A stretch of 64,000 nucleotides of DNA from Tamarix chinensis (taxonomy: Eukaryota; Streptophyta; Magnoliopsida; Caryophyllales; Tamaricaceae): positions 4,903,391 through 4,967,390 of the forward strand of contig CM060174.1 of NCBI GenBank assembly GCA_030549775.1, given 5' to 3'. The position numbers were made by a program, and so were the translations under genes. The notes under the pieces are model-generated. The model worked only from the letters and a program-made list of their open reading frames with translations. It was not told the origin of the DNA and made no database searches. Positions 49,518-60,963 of this stretch are shown here, in pieces (the stretch's first letter is position 1; every line of letters starts with the position of its first letter).

Positions 49518-51315
49518 TAACACATGAATATAATTTTCTAAATATCTATGTACAACCATTCAACTAAATATTTATATAAATAATTTGTATTAAATATCCA
49601 ATATAATATTTGATTAAATATAAATTACACCTAAGGCATTACCGAAACAATTAATCAAATGTCCTAAGAAACCAATTGATGAAAATAACCAACAGCAGAC
49701 ACCGAAACAAACATATGAACATTATCGAATCCAACCAACTGAAACAAGAGGCCTCGACAAACTTTCAACAAGAATACAATTGCATACAATCGCCATGGTT
49801 ACAAGTTCAAGATCCATATCCAGATTTGGGACTACAATATGAGCTTTAGCAAGAACCAAAAGTTCTAGCAGCTAACAACCCGAACAAGCAACATAAACTA
49901 CTACGAAGCTGAGATAATGGCCAAGCCTTATCAAAATTAAGCTAATAAGTAAGGCTAACTAACCACTAAATCCATAAAGAGTACGTCCCTGTCTCTTGAG
50001 AGCATAAACCACATCCATAGCTGTAGCAGTCTTACGATGAGCGTGCTCAATATATGTAACAACATCACGTATAACATTCTCCGAGAAAATCTTGAGCACG
50101 CCTCTTGTTTCTTCATAAATCAAACCACATATGCACTTCACTCATCCTATACGAACCAATCGTCGAATTGCAAGCTTGGTAATTCCTTGGATGCTGTCTC
50201 TCAATATTTTCCTATGCCGCTTCGCCCCTCTCTTTCCTAATCCCTTACCTCCTTTGCCTCTTCATGACATCTTTCTTGATAGCTTGATTGATTATTGCTC
50301 CTGTTGTGCTAAATTTAGTTCAACCGAATTTTTTTATTTTGATTGTGGAAGATAGCACATAGTCGGGATGCTCGGCATGTTTTACAGAGCATAAGATTGG
50401 AATGGGAGTGCAGGGTTTGGAAATTTTAGAGTGAATTTTGAAAATTTCCCTCCTGAGCTTTGTTTCGTTCTTTCTATTATTATTTGGACCGTACGACACA
50501 ACGTTATCGGATGGTTAGGAACCACGATCCGTGTTGTTCCGCTTTATGTAATATCTAGTGTTGCTTTCTTTCATCCAACGATCCTTGTTATCTAACTACG
50601 GGGACGCAGATTGCCAAATGTTTCCGATTGCAGTAAGTTTAGGTGTTGAACTTTTTGTTAATTTTATTTGCCATTTTTCTTTTTACGGAATTTAGTAGAT
50701 TTCCATGTCGATGTAAATAGTGGTCATCTATGAACACACCCATTTTTTCATCTCCAACAATGATTTTTATTTTTAATATATATATATTCCATCAAATTTA
50801 TTCGCAATAATTATTCAATCACTTTTATTAAAGTTGTAATGTAATTTTATAACTTATCTATGACAATATTTAGCATTCAATGCCAATGCAGTTTTTTTTT
50901 AATTTAAAAAAAGAAGTTTAATTTTTTTCATTAAATTTTGCCTTTTAAAAAAAATTAAGAAGTTTAAGTTTTTTTATTACATTTTTCTTTCTTTTTTTAA
51001 ATGAAAAAAAAGTCAGGAGTTTAAGTGTTTTTTTCTTCATTACATCTTGCCTTTTTTATTTGGAATTTAGAGATTTATTTTTTAATTATAAAACATATAT
51101 ACATACATACATACATATATACCTATATGTATATACACACATATACATATAAGACTTTTAGTGACCAAAAAATTTAATGATTAACGACCAAAAAATACAT
51201 TGGTCGTAATAGATATACTAATAACAACGATTTTTTATGGTGGTAGTTAATAATATATCAATAGCGACAAAAAAAAAATAATCTTTGATCGTTAATGGAC
51301 CAATTTTTTTTAGTG
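48950..51315 (+). mobile_element. Non-autonomous CACTA transposon 2 carrying a histone H4 copy
   Basis: Flanked by the duplication ATA (48947-48949 and 51316-51318). Left end CACTACAAGAAATTAGG; right end reversed CACTAAAAAAAATTGG. Both subterminal regions (48970-49400 and 51150-51305) carry AACGACCAA / TTGGTCGTTA words like those of CACTA 1. The 2366-bp interior has (AC)n at 49495-49517, an H4 pseudogene at 49959-50270 (-), T-rich stretches and an (ACAT)n-like run near 51095-51120. No transposase. Confidence 0.92.
49959..50270 (-). pseudogene. Full-length histone H4 pseudogene inside CACTA 2
   Basis: From ATG at 50270 to TGA ending at 49959 there are exactly 104 codons, the length of an H4 gene (103 residues plus stop), with no indel. 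Recognisable pieces are [51 protein letters not shown] and [19 protein letters not shown]. Two glycine codons are TGA: codon 3 and codon 43. Several near-invariant positions are changed (N26S, P33L, R46C, S48C, and G to S near the end). Plant H4 genes are normally intronless, so capture from DNA or via RNA cannot be told apart. The stops rule out a normal nucleosomal H4. Confidence 0.95.
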
Positions 51316-52141
51316 ATAAAAATAACATACATAACTTCCTTTTCAGAGGAGGGAGGAGTAATAATTATTAAATCTCAATTCTAGTTCTAGGAAAGTAGAT
51401 TATTGTCGATTGTTATGGTGATATTTTTCTCTTTATTGATTACAAAGTAATTATCACAACCTGATTGATGATGGTACGTAGTTGCTCTATTTCTGGGACC
51501 ATTAATTGGGATTTGGGAGCTAGCTAGCACAACGGCTAAACTACTTATTCTGATATACTGGATATGCAGACACGTAATATATGTTTCGTATATATAAGCA
51601 TCTTGAAAGTAATGTCTTGTCTTTAACATTCACGTGTTAGTTTTGGTGCCATGTAGTACGTGTCAGATCGAGAAAGTGACGTGGTATGAAATGAAGGTCT
51701 CACCAGGGAAAGAAAAAAAAAAGGCCTATTCCGATCAGTGTGGGTGCGTAGGGTCGGTCAGTCAGTCAATCACGCCCTTCCCAATTTAGCAGGCAACATC
51801 GCGTTTTTAAGTGTTTGTCGGAATTCTGAAAAAGCGGAGTCGTCGGCATTCATCTGACAGAAGGATGATACTACTCTGCAGAAGATGATTAAACATTCTA
51901 ATATTTCCTCCCTCTCTGTTTTTGTTTCTTTGATTTTGTTGCTCCTATCGTATCATGTCATATACTATAATCCTGTAAGTTCGTCACGGAAATATAAACG
52001 ATTAATAGCATATAATTAATAAGTAATGTTCGTACCTCTTATTCATGATATTATTTAGACTTAGTTCTGAAGAATTCCGGGACTGCATGGATGTGTATCG
52101 GACGACAACAAAAAAGAAGTGCATTTGCTGGCTGCTGACCG
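51316..52141. other. Downstream flank of the BBX gene
   Basis: About 0.8 kb between CACTA 2 and the BBX stop codon. It includes ACGTG-type words (51632, 51657, 51679) and C/T-rich DNA near 51907-51933. The BBX 3' UTR probably occupies the part next to 52141. No gene seen. Confidence 0.4.
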
Positions 52142-53791
52142 TTATTTTCCCAATATGGGAAGGCCGGCTGGTGCAAAGGACGACCTCTTAACAAATCTTC
52201 CCTTCATCCGGGGACGCTTTTCTGCGTTCAATTTCCTGACCTCGTACCGTATCTTCTTTGAAAACAGCCTCGTCCGTCGCTTTTCTCTATATCTCGATAC
52301 TCGTGCTTCTCTCCCTCCATCCCCTCCTCCTGCGGTACTACCTTGCTCGCCACCGCCACCAACCATACCCATGCCTGGGCCGTATGGCTGTTGATGAACT
52401 TCTGTCCCGCAAGATACCTGCATTATTCATTCATTATTATTACAGCACAAGCATCGAACATCTCCTTTATGCCAGCAATTTCTAGCAGTACTGTGTCAGA
52501 ACATAATCGCAATTGCCGAAATTAATCAGGAAAATAAGTGTATATTCAACGAACTTACTGTTCCATGAGGCCAACCATCATCTGGGTCGATCTCTGGCCT
52601 CTCACCATTCATCCATGGCGGCCCTTGATCACCCCAGGCAGCTCGAATCGCTTCGTAATCCAGCTTCAATGATATCTTCTTCCCTTTCTTCTTCTTCTCC
52701 TTCTCCTTCTCATCGCGGTTGTCGTCTTTGTGTAATGACCTGGCTTCCAATTCAATGTGTTGCTGCTCCTTGGCTGAGGACTCCGCTTGGCCGCCTGCTA
52801 TCATAGCCTTTACATCTTCCTCTTCGCATGTCGTTGGGGAGTCATCGTAATCGAAGCTCAGCTCGAAGGGTTCCCTAATTACACGATCAACGGTCTCTGT
52901 TGCTGCATGGCATGCTGCCATCGTCATGGCTTCCCTGTTGTTCCCTTCGGCCTTAACGACGCATCCGGATGGCCTGCTGCTCATAGAATTATAACCCTCA
53001 AATATTGCTCCGTTGTTCTCCTCTCTCACGTCGTCGTCCAACAGCCCCAGCTCCTCTATGGTGTACGTTTCTTGGTCGAGTCCTTTGCCGAGCAAGGTCT
53101 CGACGTCGGCGGCGAACTCCGCTAGTTCCATCTCCGATGGCAGGAAGCAGTAGTTGATGTCGTCGCTCCCATCTCTGAGCTCGTCGCGATGATCAATATG
53201 AAGCGATATTAATTCCGCTGCTTTTGTGTGATCGGGTTTTGCAGTTAGGTCGGCATCGGCGGCGGCTGCGTTAGTTGGAGGAGTAGCTTCATTTGATGGG
53301 GTCGATACGTGGAATTCGGCCACAAAGGGATCATATATGGGAACCCTGTACAGCAGCTGCTCTTCTTCGTTCCCATCAAGAGAGTAACTATCATCCGCAC
53401 CGAGTTCGGGGACTAGAGGATGATTAGGGTATTGTTGCGTGAGGTCGTCGGATTTAGCTTCTGATGCTGTTTGGTGTCGGTAGCCAGCCTGTTTCCCATG
53501 CCTAGGCGTTCGAGCCTTCCTTGTGAGGCCTCGATGCCAAGAAGGTACTGAGGGTTTGGCTGAATTAGTTAGTTTGGGGAGTTTGAGTGATGAGGAAGCC
53601 TTCAACCTCACTCTTTCATGTCGGCGAGCTAATGAATTTGCTGAGTGTACAGAGCTATCACAGGCCTGGCAAAGGAAAGCGTCATCAGCTGCACAGTACC
53701 ATCGGGCTCGCTTCCTTATGCAGTAATCGCAGGATCGTGCTGTCTTTGCTCCCATAGCACTAGACATCTTCTTGTTGATGGGAATGATCAT
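52142..53791 (-). CDS. B-box zinc finger protein, one B-box plus CCT (BBX14-17 / COL16-like)
   Basis: Exon 1 is 53791-52559 and exon 2 is 52417-52142, with a 141-bp phase-0 intron (ACA|GTAAGT ... ATGCAG|GTA). The product is 502 residues from the first ATG, or 494 from ATG 53767 ([16 protein letters not shown]), which better matches known family starts. The B-box at residues 21-58 is complete: C21, C24, C33, D36, C41, C44, H49, H58. Middle blocks typical of the COL6/7/8/16 group are [20 protein letters not shown] and [18 protein letters not shown]. The CCT domain at about 447-489 ([20 protein letters not shown] onward, ending MKGRFVKR) contacts NF-Y subunits and DNA in relatives. Likely a nuclear regulator linked to light, chlorophyll or flowering; the exact role is not shown. 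[12 protein letters not shown] run precedes the conserved C-terminal block of exon 1. Confidence 0.95.
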
Positions 53792-54234
53792 GCCGATCGA
53801 AGTGTCAAAGTGGGAATCTGTACGTGTGTTTGATTATAATTAATCTCTACAGCCCAGCCAAAAGGTGGAGGGACGAGGAAGTAAAGCAATGGGGAAGCAG
53901 CTAACTCAAAAGGGTGGTGCAAAGTGTCGGAGGGTGGCCGGTAGGGTTGTTTCTCTGCTTGGATTCTTAGTTATGCTCAAGAATGAGGTAGGAATCAGTG
54001 TCGAAGGATAATTAGAGTGGCGCGATGCGGTGCAGTTTCTTTCTGTGCTTATGCTTATTGAGGTGGTTAAAGATACTTAGTGTTGAGGCAGGGTGGTGGT
54101 GGTTGTAGGGTTGACAGTGACTCCATACACCCACACCATGCGCTTTTACACTTCTTTCTTTGTAGCGTTAATGGTGAGTTGCCAAGCACCGGATCGATGC
54201 GCTTTCAGGACCAGCAGGGGGGCGGAGGGAGGAA

Positions 54235-54300
54235 GGCTTATCTTGTATCCCATTGGTTGAGGCTGTATATTTAATCTTGACCTAGAGCTTCTGATTGGCT
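54235..54300 (-). promoter_or_regulatory. Probable core promoter of the BBX gene
   Basis: On the minus strand, in order toward the gene: CCAAT (54298-54294), TATA-like ATTAAATATA (54275-54266), CCAAT (54256-54252), and GATAAG (I-box type, near 54243-54238), which is common in light-regulated plant promoters. This would give a leader of about 450 nt. Promoter assignment is inference. Confidence 0.4.
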
Positions 54301-55635
54301 AGGTTTCTTAATAAAGAGATTTCTTGTGGGGCTCCCATTAGCCAGGGAGGATGATGGATGGGATTGAAATGGAAATAATTTTCATCTGATCCAAACGTCG
54401 CTCTCATCTCAAGTCTCATATCCCCCTTCCACTGTTTTATTACTTCTATCTTTTCACTCTAAATAAAATCTGAGAAAGACTGTATTGTTTGTTTTTGTCT
54501 CGTTTTCTAGAGTATTACCGTGATCTTTACGCTTTTTAAAAAAAATTAATAAAATAGTTTTTAAATTATACTTATACCATTCACAAAAATAAAATAAAAA
54601 ATATAATATTTAATATATAGATAATAGAAAAAAATTAAAGTAAACATAAAATAACTTTCTTTTCTTTATTTAAAAATTTATTATTATTTTATATAGAGGG
54701 AATTCCTATTTTCTTGGCGAGGACTCCCCTGCCTATGGTTCCTTGATATCTGTCTATATGTATTCCCACTTACGACCATTGTTTTTGGTAACTTTGTAAA
54801 CTATTGTAGTCATATATATGTATGTGGTATGGTAAATGTCGTCATCTTGCGGTCATTCTCTAGTATAGACATTGCCATCACTTTTCCGCTTGCCCACCCC
54901 CATAGGTGAAGCAAAGAGATGGGCAACCCAACCAAGAAAAAAAAATCATGATAGATAAGGCCAATCGATGAAAGGAAGGTTTTGGAACACGTATTGATTC
55001 TGAGAGAGTTTACGGATGCCGATCTAATCCAAAAAGACTAATTCAATTAATACGATTCCAAAGCTGATTTGAATCAAAGAATTGTAAGTTCGTGAGTCAT
55101 CCAAAGCCAAGATCAACATGGCATGAACCAAAACAATTCCGATTATATGCCTCATCTTAATTCCAAATGATTCGATCCAATATTGACTCAAATTTAGAAA
55201 TTTAATAAGAAATTACTCTGTGGTGACTCAAATCCATCACGATACAACTAAATACTCATTCAAATATTATAACAACCAACCAGACACTAACTCATGTTCA
55301 TTGAGACCTAACCAGATGTTCACCATGGACCCCAAAAATACCCCTCCCAAACCCTTGGCACACCACAAGGTATGATTAAAGTATTATGGTGTTAGTCCCT
55401 TTCTTAAGAACATAATGGAAATCACTTTACTTGTGATAATATATAATAAATAGATATTGCAAACTTGTTATTTAGATCTCATAAATTTTTTTATTCCATC
55501 CCTTCCTACTATGGTTGAAAGACTATTTTTTTTGCATATAGAATGCATGAATAACTTTATTTTAGAGTACACATTCTTTTTCAAACAAATAATATCCAAA
55601 ACTTGTTACGGACTATTAGTTCACAAACTATATAT
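54301..55635. other. Intergenic DNA between BBX promoter and LTR copy 6
   Basis: Moderately AT-rich, with an A-rich run at 54535-54700. No gene or repeat boundary seen. Confidence 0.4.
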
Positions 55636-58600
55636 GTAACACCATAAAATTTAATACTTAAAAATTTTGTTTTACGAAAGCGTCAATTACTAAAGATAAC
55701 AGGTGTTACCGCCACATTCAGTGTATGTTTGACATCCTATACTATCCTTATACTAAATGCTAAGACTAAAATGTTACTATATGTGAATAACATTTACAAT
55801 GCAATAATAAAATAGAGATTTCATTACAAATTATATTGTCCTAATAAATACAAAAGAAAATGACAAATCCATTTTAATATGACAAGAGGAGAAATATCAA
55901 CGAACTTATGAGTTCGAAGAATATCTAGATCAAAAGATGCTACGGATAGCATTGAATAGTCCTAACTCTTAATCCTCTTCTAGAAGCCATCAAGCTGAAC
56001 CCTCAAAATATTCCTTTAAGGTAAATACTATCCATTGAATAGGAAGAAGATCGTGAACAGAATCTGTCACTACTACGGTACTGAGTAAGCCATTACACAA
56101 CACTAACATGTCATGCCATATGGGGCATATATATATAAGAATATAACATAGATGCATCAAGGAAATTATGTGATCATAAAATGGTCACAACTAATATAGT
56201 CAAAAGAAAGCCAAATATCGAGGTAAGGCAATAGGATAGCTAACAAAACCACAATCCATATCAATTCTAAATCAGTGGTAGAGTGCTAAAACAACTACTA
56301 GATTAACTCATCCAAATCAATTCTATATGCCTAGGTAGGGAACAAAGACAAACTACCAAACCACATATCAAAATATGTAGCGCACAATAGTAGATACTAA
56401 ATAAGTAATCTAAAACAACCCATTAATATTTTTATACAGTAATTATTCTATTTTACTTAATCAAGAGGTATACAATAATAACCTAGAGATATAAAAGTAC
56501 ACTGGTCATACTAGCGCACAAGGTAACACAATACCCTCCAACAATCCAACCTAGAGGCATAACAACACTCTAGTCGCACTAATACACAAGGTAACATGGT
56601 GCCCTCATAACTTAAGACACCTAACCATTAAGTATTGATACCCCTTACAGGACCCGTAGGTCACCTATAGAATAGACTAGGGCCTTACTAGAGTACAACG
56701 ACACATTAGTGAACCAAATAAACCAAGGACCCCTACCTCATCTTTAGGGTAGATATCCCTAGAGAACAATCATTCCTGAACTTGAAGTCTTCCACTTTAA
56801 ATATTAATATTTTGTAAGGTGACCATAAAAAGCACATATTAAACAATTATTCTTATTTCCATGATTATCTATTTTCCCTTTATTTCTAATTATTAAGGTA
56901 AACTATAAGGTCATCTATCTATGTCAAAGTCAAATTCAACACTAATGTTAACTTATCAAAAGTTGAAGGTTATCCTACGTCCAATTGTTCACCAACGATA
57001 CATTCGGCCAAAATTTACTAAAATACCCTTAAAACCATAATTTCATCATTTTATTTGGTTCCATACAACACATTATCATTACAAGCAATTTGTCATGAAA
57101 AGGCTAAAAGACAATAGTTCATAAAAATTTAGCATGTAGTTAATCTTTATAATTTAGAGATTGATAGCATTTTCCACTTTTCGATCATTTAATAGGTTGC
57201 ACCCACAAACCCCTAATAATACATTATTCACATATCACTTTTTCCATACAACATGTACGTACATATTTATAGCATATAATGGCAGTTAACAGGGCAATTA
57301 AAATCCTAGTGCATATAAGAAGGCATTACTAACCCTAGATCATGCAAATAGCAATTATAGTGTTCTAACCCTAATTATCTATGCATGCTTTTGTAATATC
57401 AATTCTAGTTATCATGCAATGACATTCATGAAACACTTATCATGTAAATCACATGCATATGTTAATCATTCAACACATTACACATGCTTATATGATACAT
57501 CGAATACATACTAATTATTTAATGTCATACTTTCATGTTTCACACCTATTATTAACACTTGCATACCTAATGTAAAACTTCAACATATGACACGTACATA
57601 TAACCTTTCAAAATTTATGCCAATATCATACCCTAACACATGATAACTTTTATGTGTTACTGCATGATATTACATATTAGTAGAATGGTACTGTTTACCT
57701 TTTATCCAAGCAAAGAATTAAAGTAATATCCACCATATTTTAGTCTCCACTTAACCTCTTCAAAATCCTTACATCAAGACACACATATATTAGCATTTAA
57801 TAAAATACGCATTAACTAAAATTTCTTAAAACCAAAATGGAGTAGAGGGTTAAAAAATAACCTGAAGGAAAATCCAACAAGGTAACAATGTAACAAGGAA
57901 TAAGGTACATGATCTAGTAAAGAACAATGGAAACGAGAGGAGGTAAGAAATGGTGGAGGATCTAAGGAAAAAGGAGGGGGGGGTACTTTGGCAGAAAGGG
58001 TAGAAAGTTGAGCAATTACAATAAGGCCAAAGTTAAGGCAAGGATATCAGTGGTTGTAGGTGCAACAAAGGGTGGGGGATCCGTATAAATGGACGAGGGA
58101 GGTGCTTCAATGAGTTTGGGCATAGGTTGGGTTGGTTTCAACAAGAGTTTCCAGAGGTGGGGATGAGGGAACGGTGGAAGTGGATGGAGCTAGGGGAATA
58201 TGGCTAGTGGTGGTATTCATTGTGGAGAAAAATGGTGAAAAAGAACAAGCAACGATGGTGATCAACGAAGCTTTTCTCTAACTTGATGGGGCTCGAGAGG
58301 AAAGAGAAGAACACAAGCTTCACTTAGGGTTGATGCATGACACACAAAAATATGAGGGGAGGAAGGTGTAAAGAGGATGGTGGCATAAAGGGGAGAATAG
58401 AGCAAAACATAGAGGAGAGGGAGGTATGTTATAAAGGGTAGAGTAGAGCAAAACATGGAGAGGGAACACATGGAGGAGAGGGAGGTATGGTGTAGGAGTA
58501 CGGTCAGAGTCTAGTATAGGATAGGGATAATAATTTGTAAAGATTAACAGATGTAAAAACATTTGGTTACATAGAGTATGGTTTCTTGATATCAGTTAGG

Positions 58601-58790
58601 ATTTAAACTAGGATTACATTAATAACCTAAATTGAATCATATTTTATCCTAATTAAAGTTATATATAATATTTCATAATAATACACATATTAGTAGCACA
58701 TTTAGTGCAAAACCTCCTAAAATAATTATCGTAACCAATTACACATAATTATTAGTTTATTATTAAGACCTCTAAAAACGAGGTATTACA
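55636..58790 (+). mobile_element. Long LTR copy 6 (3155 bp), probable solo LTR
   Basis: Perfect 5-bp duplication ATATA (55631-55635 and 58791-58795), although ATATA is low-complexity here. Starts TGTAACACCATAAAATTTAA and ends AAACGAGGTATTACA. Its first 150 bp closely follow copy 4 (GGTGTTACCGCCACATTCAG, ACTAAATGCTAAGACT). It has the GGTCATACTAGCGCACAAGG block near 56503 and a GA-rich zone at 57900-58500. It lacks the six CCACTATT modules. No coding sequence. Confidence 0.8.
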
Positions 58791-58795
58791 ATATA

Positions 58796-59640
58796 TATAT
58801 TAGAATCTCCTTCACGCAACTTGTTACAAATTTAATGAAGATCCCATATTTTGAGTGTTCATTTAATTTTTAGCAAAAAGTTGTCTTAGTTAATCATTTA
58901 AATTTTTAACAAAATTTGGCCTAGTAAACTTGATTGGGCATTTACAACTCTAAAAATGAAAGCAATTTAAGTAGCCATAAATAGAGAAAATAGAGCTAAC
59001 ATGGACCCAAATATAATTCAATCCATCTCGAATAAACCTATTCAATATAAACTTAAAGTTGGAATGATCTAAATACAAAGCTAATATATATATGTATGTA
59101 TATATTTATATATATCATATCGAACCTAACTGACTTAAAATAATATATCACAAAACATATTTAAATGAACCTAAACAAAATTTAAAATCGAATGATGCAA
59201 ACTTGAATCCACTTCGAACTCATTTAAACACACTAAAATTCAGTCCAAAAACCAAGTTGAATCCGTCTTGACTTAAAATTCAAAACAATTGGATCTCAAA
59301 AGTCACAAAAAATAATATCTCTTATCCAAAATGATCCTATCTCAAAAGTCCCCCAAAATAATACTTTCCTTTTCGATTGCCATCTCTGTTGGCAAGAGGG
59401 ACCGGGATAAGGTTGGTGTCCTTTTGTATCGTTGAGGGAACGAAAAGAAAAAGGTTTTGTCCTAGTGGTCGGTTGCCCCTTGCCCGGCACGGGCTAGTGG
59501 GCTACAAACAATAACTGAAATAGATAACTTCAGAAGTATCTTAGAAAGTAAAATGAAGGTACGTAGATATCATTATTTTTAAAAAAAAAAAAAACACATT
59601 GGAGAGGCCCGTAAAAAGACCACTTCCACATGGCGGGTAG
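58796..59640. other. Intergenic DNA upstream of the FLX-like gene
   Basis: AT-rich to about 59350, with a short local repeat of TCTCAAAAGTC (near 59294 and 59340). GC content then rises toward the promoter. No gene seen. Confidence 0.4.
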
Positions 59641-59760
59641 AATTGGGCTGTCGGTGTTTGGGTGGGGCTGGCTAAGGGTTGGACTGGGTGGAAGGCCGCT
59701 CTCTATGTTAAATGGGTTTGAGGCCCACAGTGGCAAAAGGGCGAGGATAAAACCCTAAAA
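59641..59760 (+). promoter_or_regulatory. Telo-box and site II promoter elements of the FLX-like gene
   Basis: TGGGCT (59644-59649) and GGCCCA (59722-59727) are site II-type elements. AAACCCTAA (59750-59758) is a telo-box. This pairing is known from plant genes expressed in dividing cells and translation-related genes. It lies 120-180 bp before the first splice donor, so it fits a TATA-less core promoter. Function here is inferred. Confidence 0.55.
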
Positions 59761-59819
59761 ACAAACGGGAAAAAAAAATGAATGGAAAGAGGAGAGATGG
59801 AATGACAAATTGATCACAG

Positions 59820-59934
59820 TTCCAGCAGCCCCGTTTTTCCACCAAAAAGAAAGGAGATTCAGCTTCCGGTACTTCTCTCTCGTAGTCTCCGGGTGGGAAA
59901 CGTTGGTGTGCTGCTAGGGTTCTTTGGCAGCTTG
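59820..59934 (+). other. Probable first (non-coding) exon of the FLX-like gene
   Basis: C/T-rich leader sequence (CTTCTCTCTCGTAGTCTCC) ending at a good donor, CTTG|GTAAGG (59934/59935). The 5' limit is not fixed. Confidence 0.45.
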
Positions 59935-60911
59935 GTAAGGATTTTTGTCGTCCTTTTTAATTTTTGTTATCGTTTCTGTCGATTTGATACTGGTTACGTG
60001 AATTTCGGATCTCCAAAAAACATTGCTTTTGTGATTTTCGTGGTGATTGTTTGCAGTTAAGGGTAGCTTTAGCTACTGCTATATATTTGAGGTTCCGATA
60101 GTACTTTTACTTTATTTTATTAGCATGTCAATCCAATTAGTTTTCTGCCCCCGTGGCATTATTATAATTCTTCTCAAAGGCTTTGCGTTTCTTTTTCGGA
60201 AATTGTGAACTTTGCTATTGCATGTACAGCTGCGTTGGGGAAAGCTCTTGAAATTTGGAACCATGGGATAATTGCAGAATCTTGTCTCTTGATGTATGTT
60301 GTTGGGCGTGTGGTATGATTGTGACCTAGAAACAATGGATCCTCAATTATTAACATGATAGAATCTGGAGCACTACAGATTATCTGACTTTTCCATGATT
60401 TATTGTACTTGAAATTGCGGAACAGCAAAAGTTTTCCTTGAAATCGTTGTGTAATAGTAGGTAGAAATATGATAGTTACAAGCTTAATACCGAGCAGGAT
60501 ATGTTACTATTGAGGTTTTCTGAACATGATGTTGTCCGTAACAGAAATGAACTTCCTGTTTATGATTCCAACTAGGCAACCTGTACTGCATGCACCGATA
60601 GGGCATTCTTGTTGCCCCCCCCCTCTGCTCTAATGTTGGAAAACCAGGGGAGGGTGCAGGAGGAGCTTTGATAATGTTGAATTTCAACGTTTCTATTGAT
60701 AGCAGTTGGTCTTGAGTGGGTTGGGTCATGTCTCATGTGTATAGGTTGTGAACTGGATGGACATGCTTGCAACTATGACGCGTGAAAGAGTTCCTAAATT
60801 TAATTTAAAGTGGTAAATGTGCGTCGTCTGATCTTGTAAATTCTGAATTCATGGACAGGTATGTTTGATTATTTCTGTCTTTGACCATGATTGCGATTCT
60901 TTTTTTTTCAG

Positions 60912-60963
60912 GCAGCTAGTCTGATTGGAAGCTACCTGAAATTGTGACTCATTTTTCCTGAAG
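60912..60963 (+). other. Possible second non-coding exon of the FLX-like gene
   Basis: 52 nt between a strong acceptor (eight T then CAG, 60901-60911) and a donor GAAG|GTAGGT. A transcript is needed to confirm it. Confidence 0.4.
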
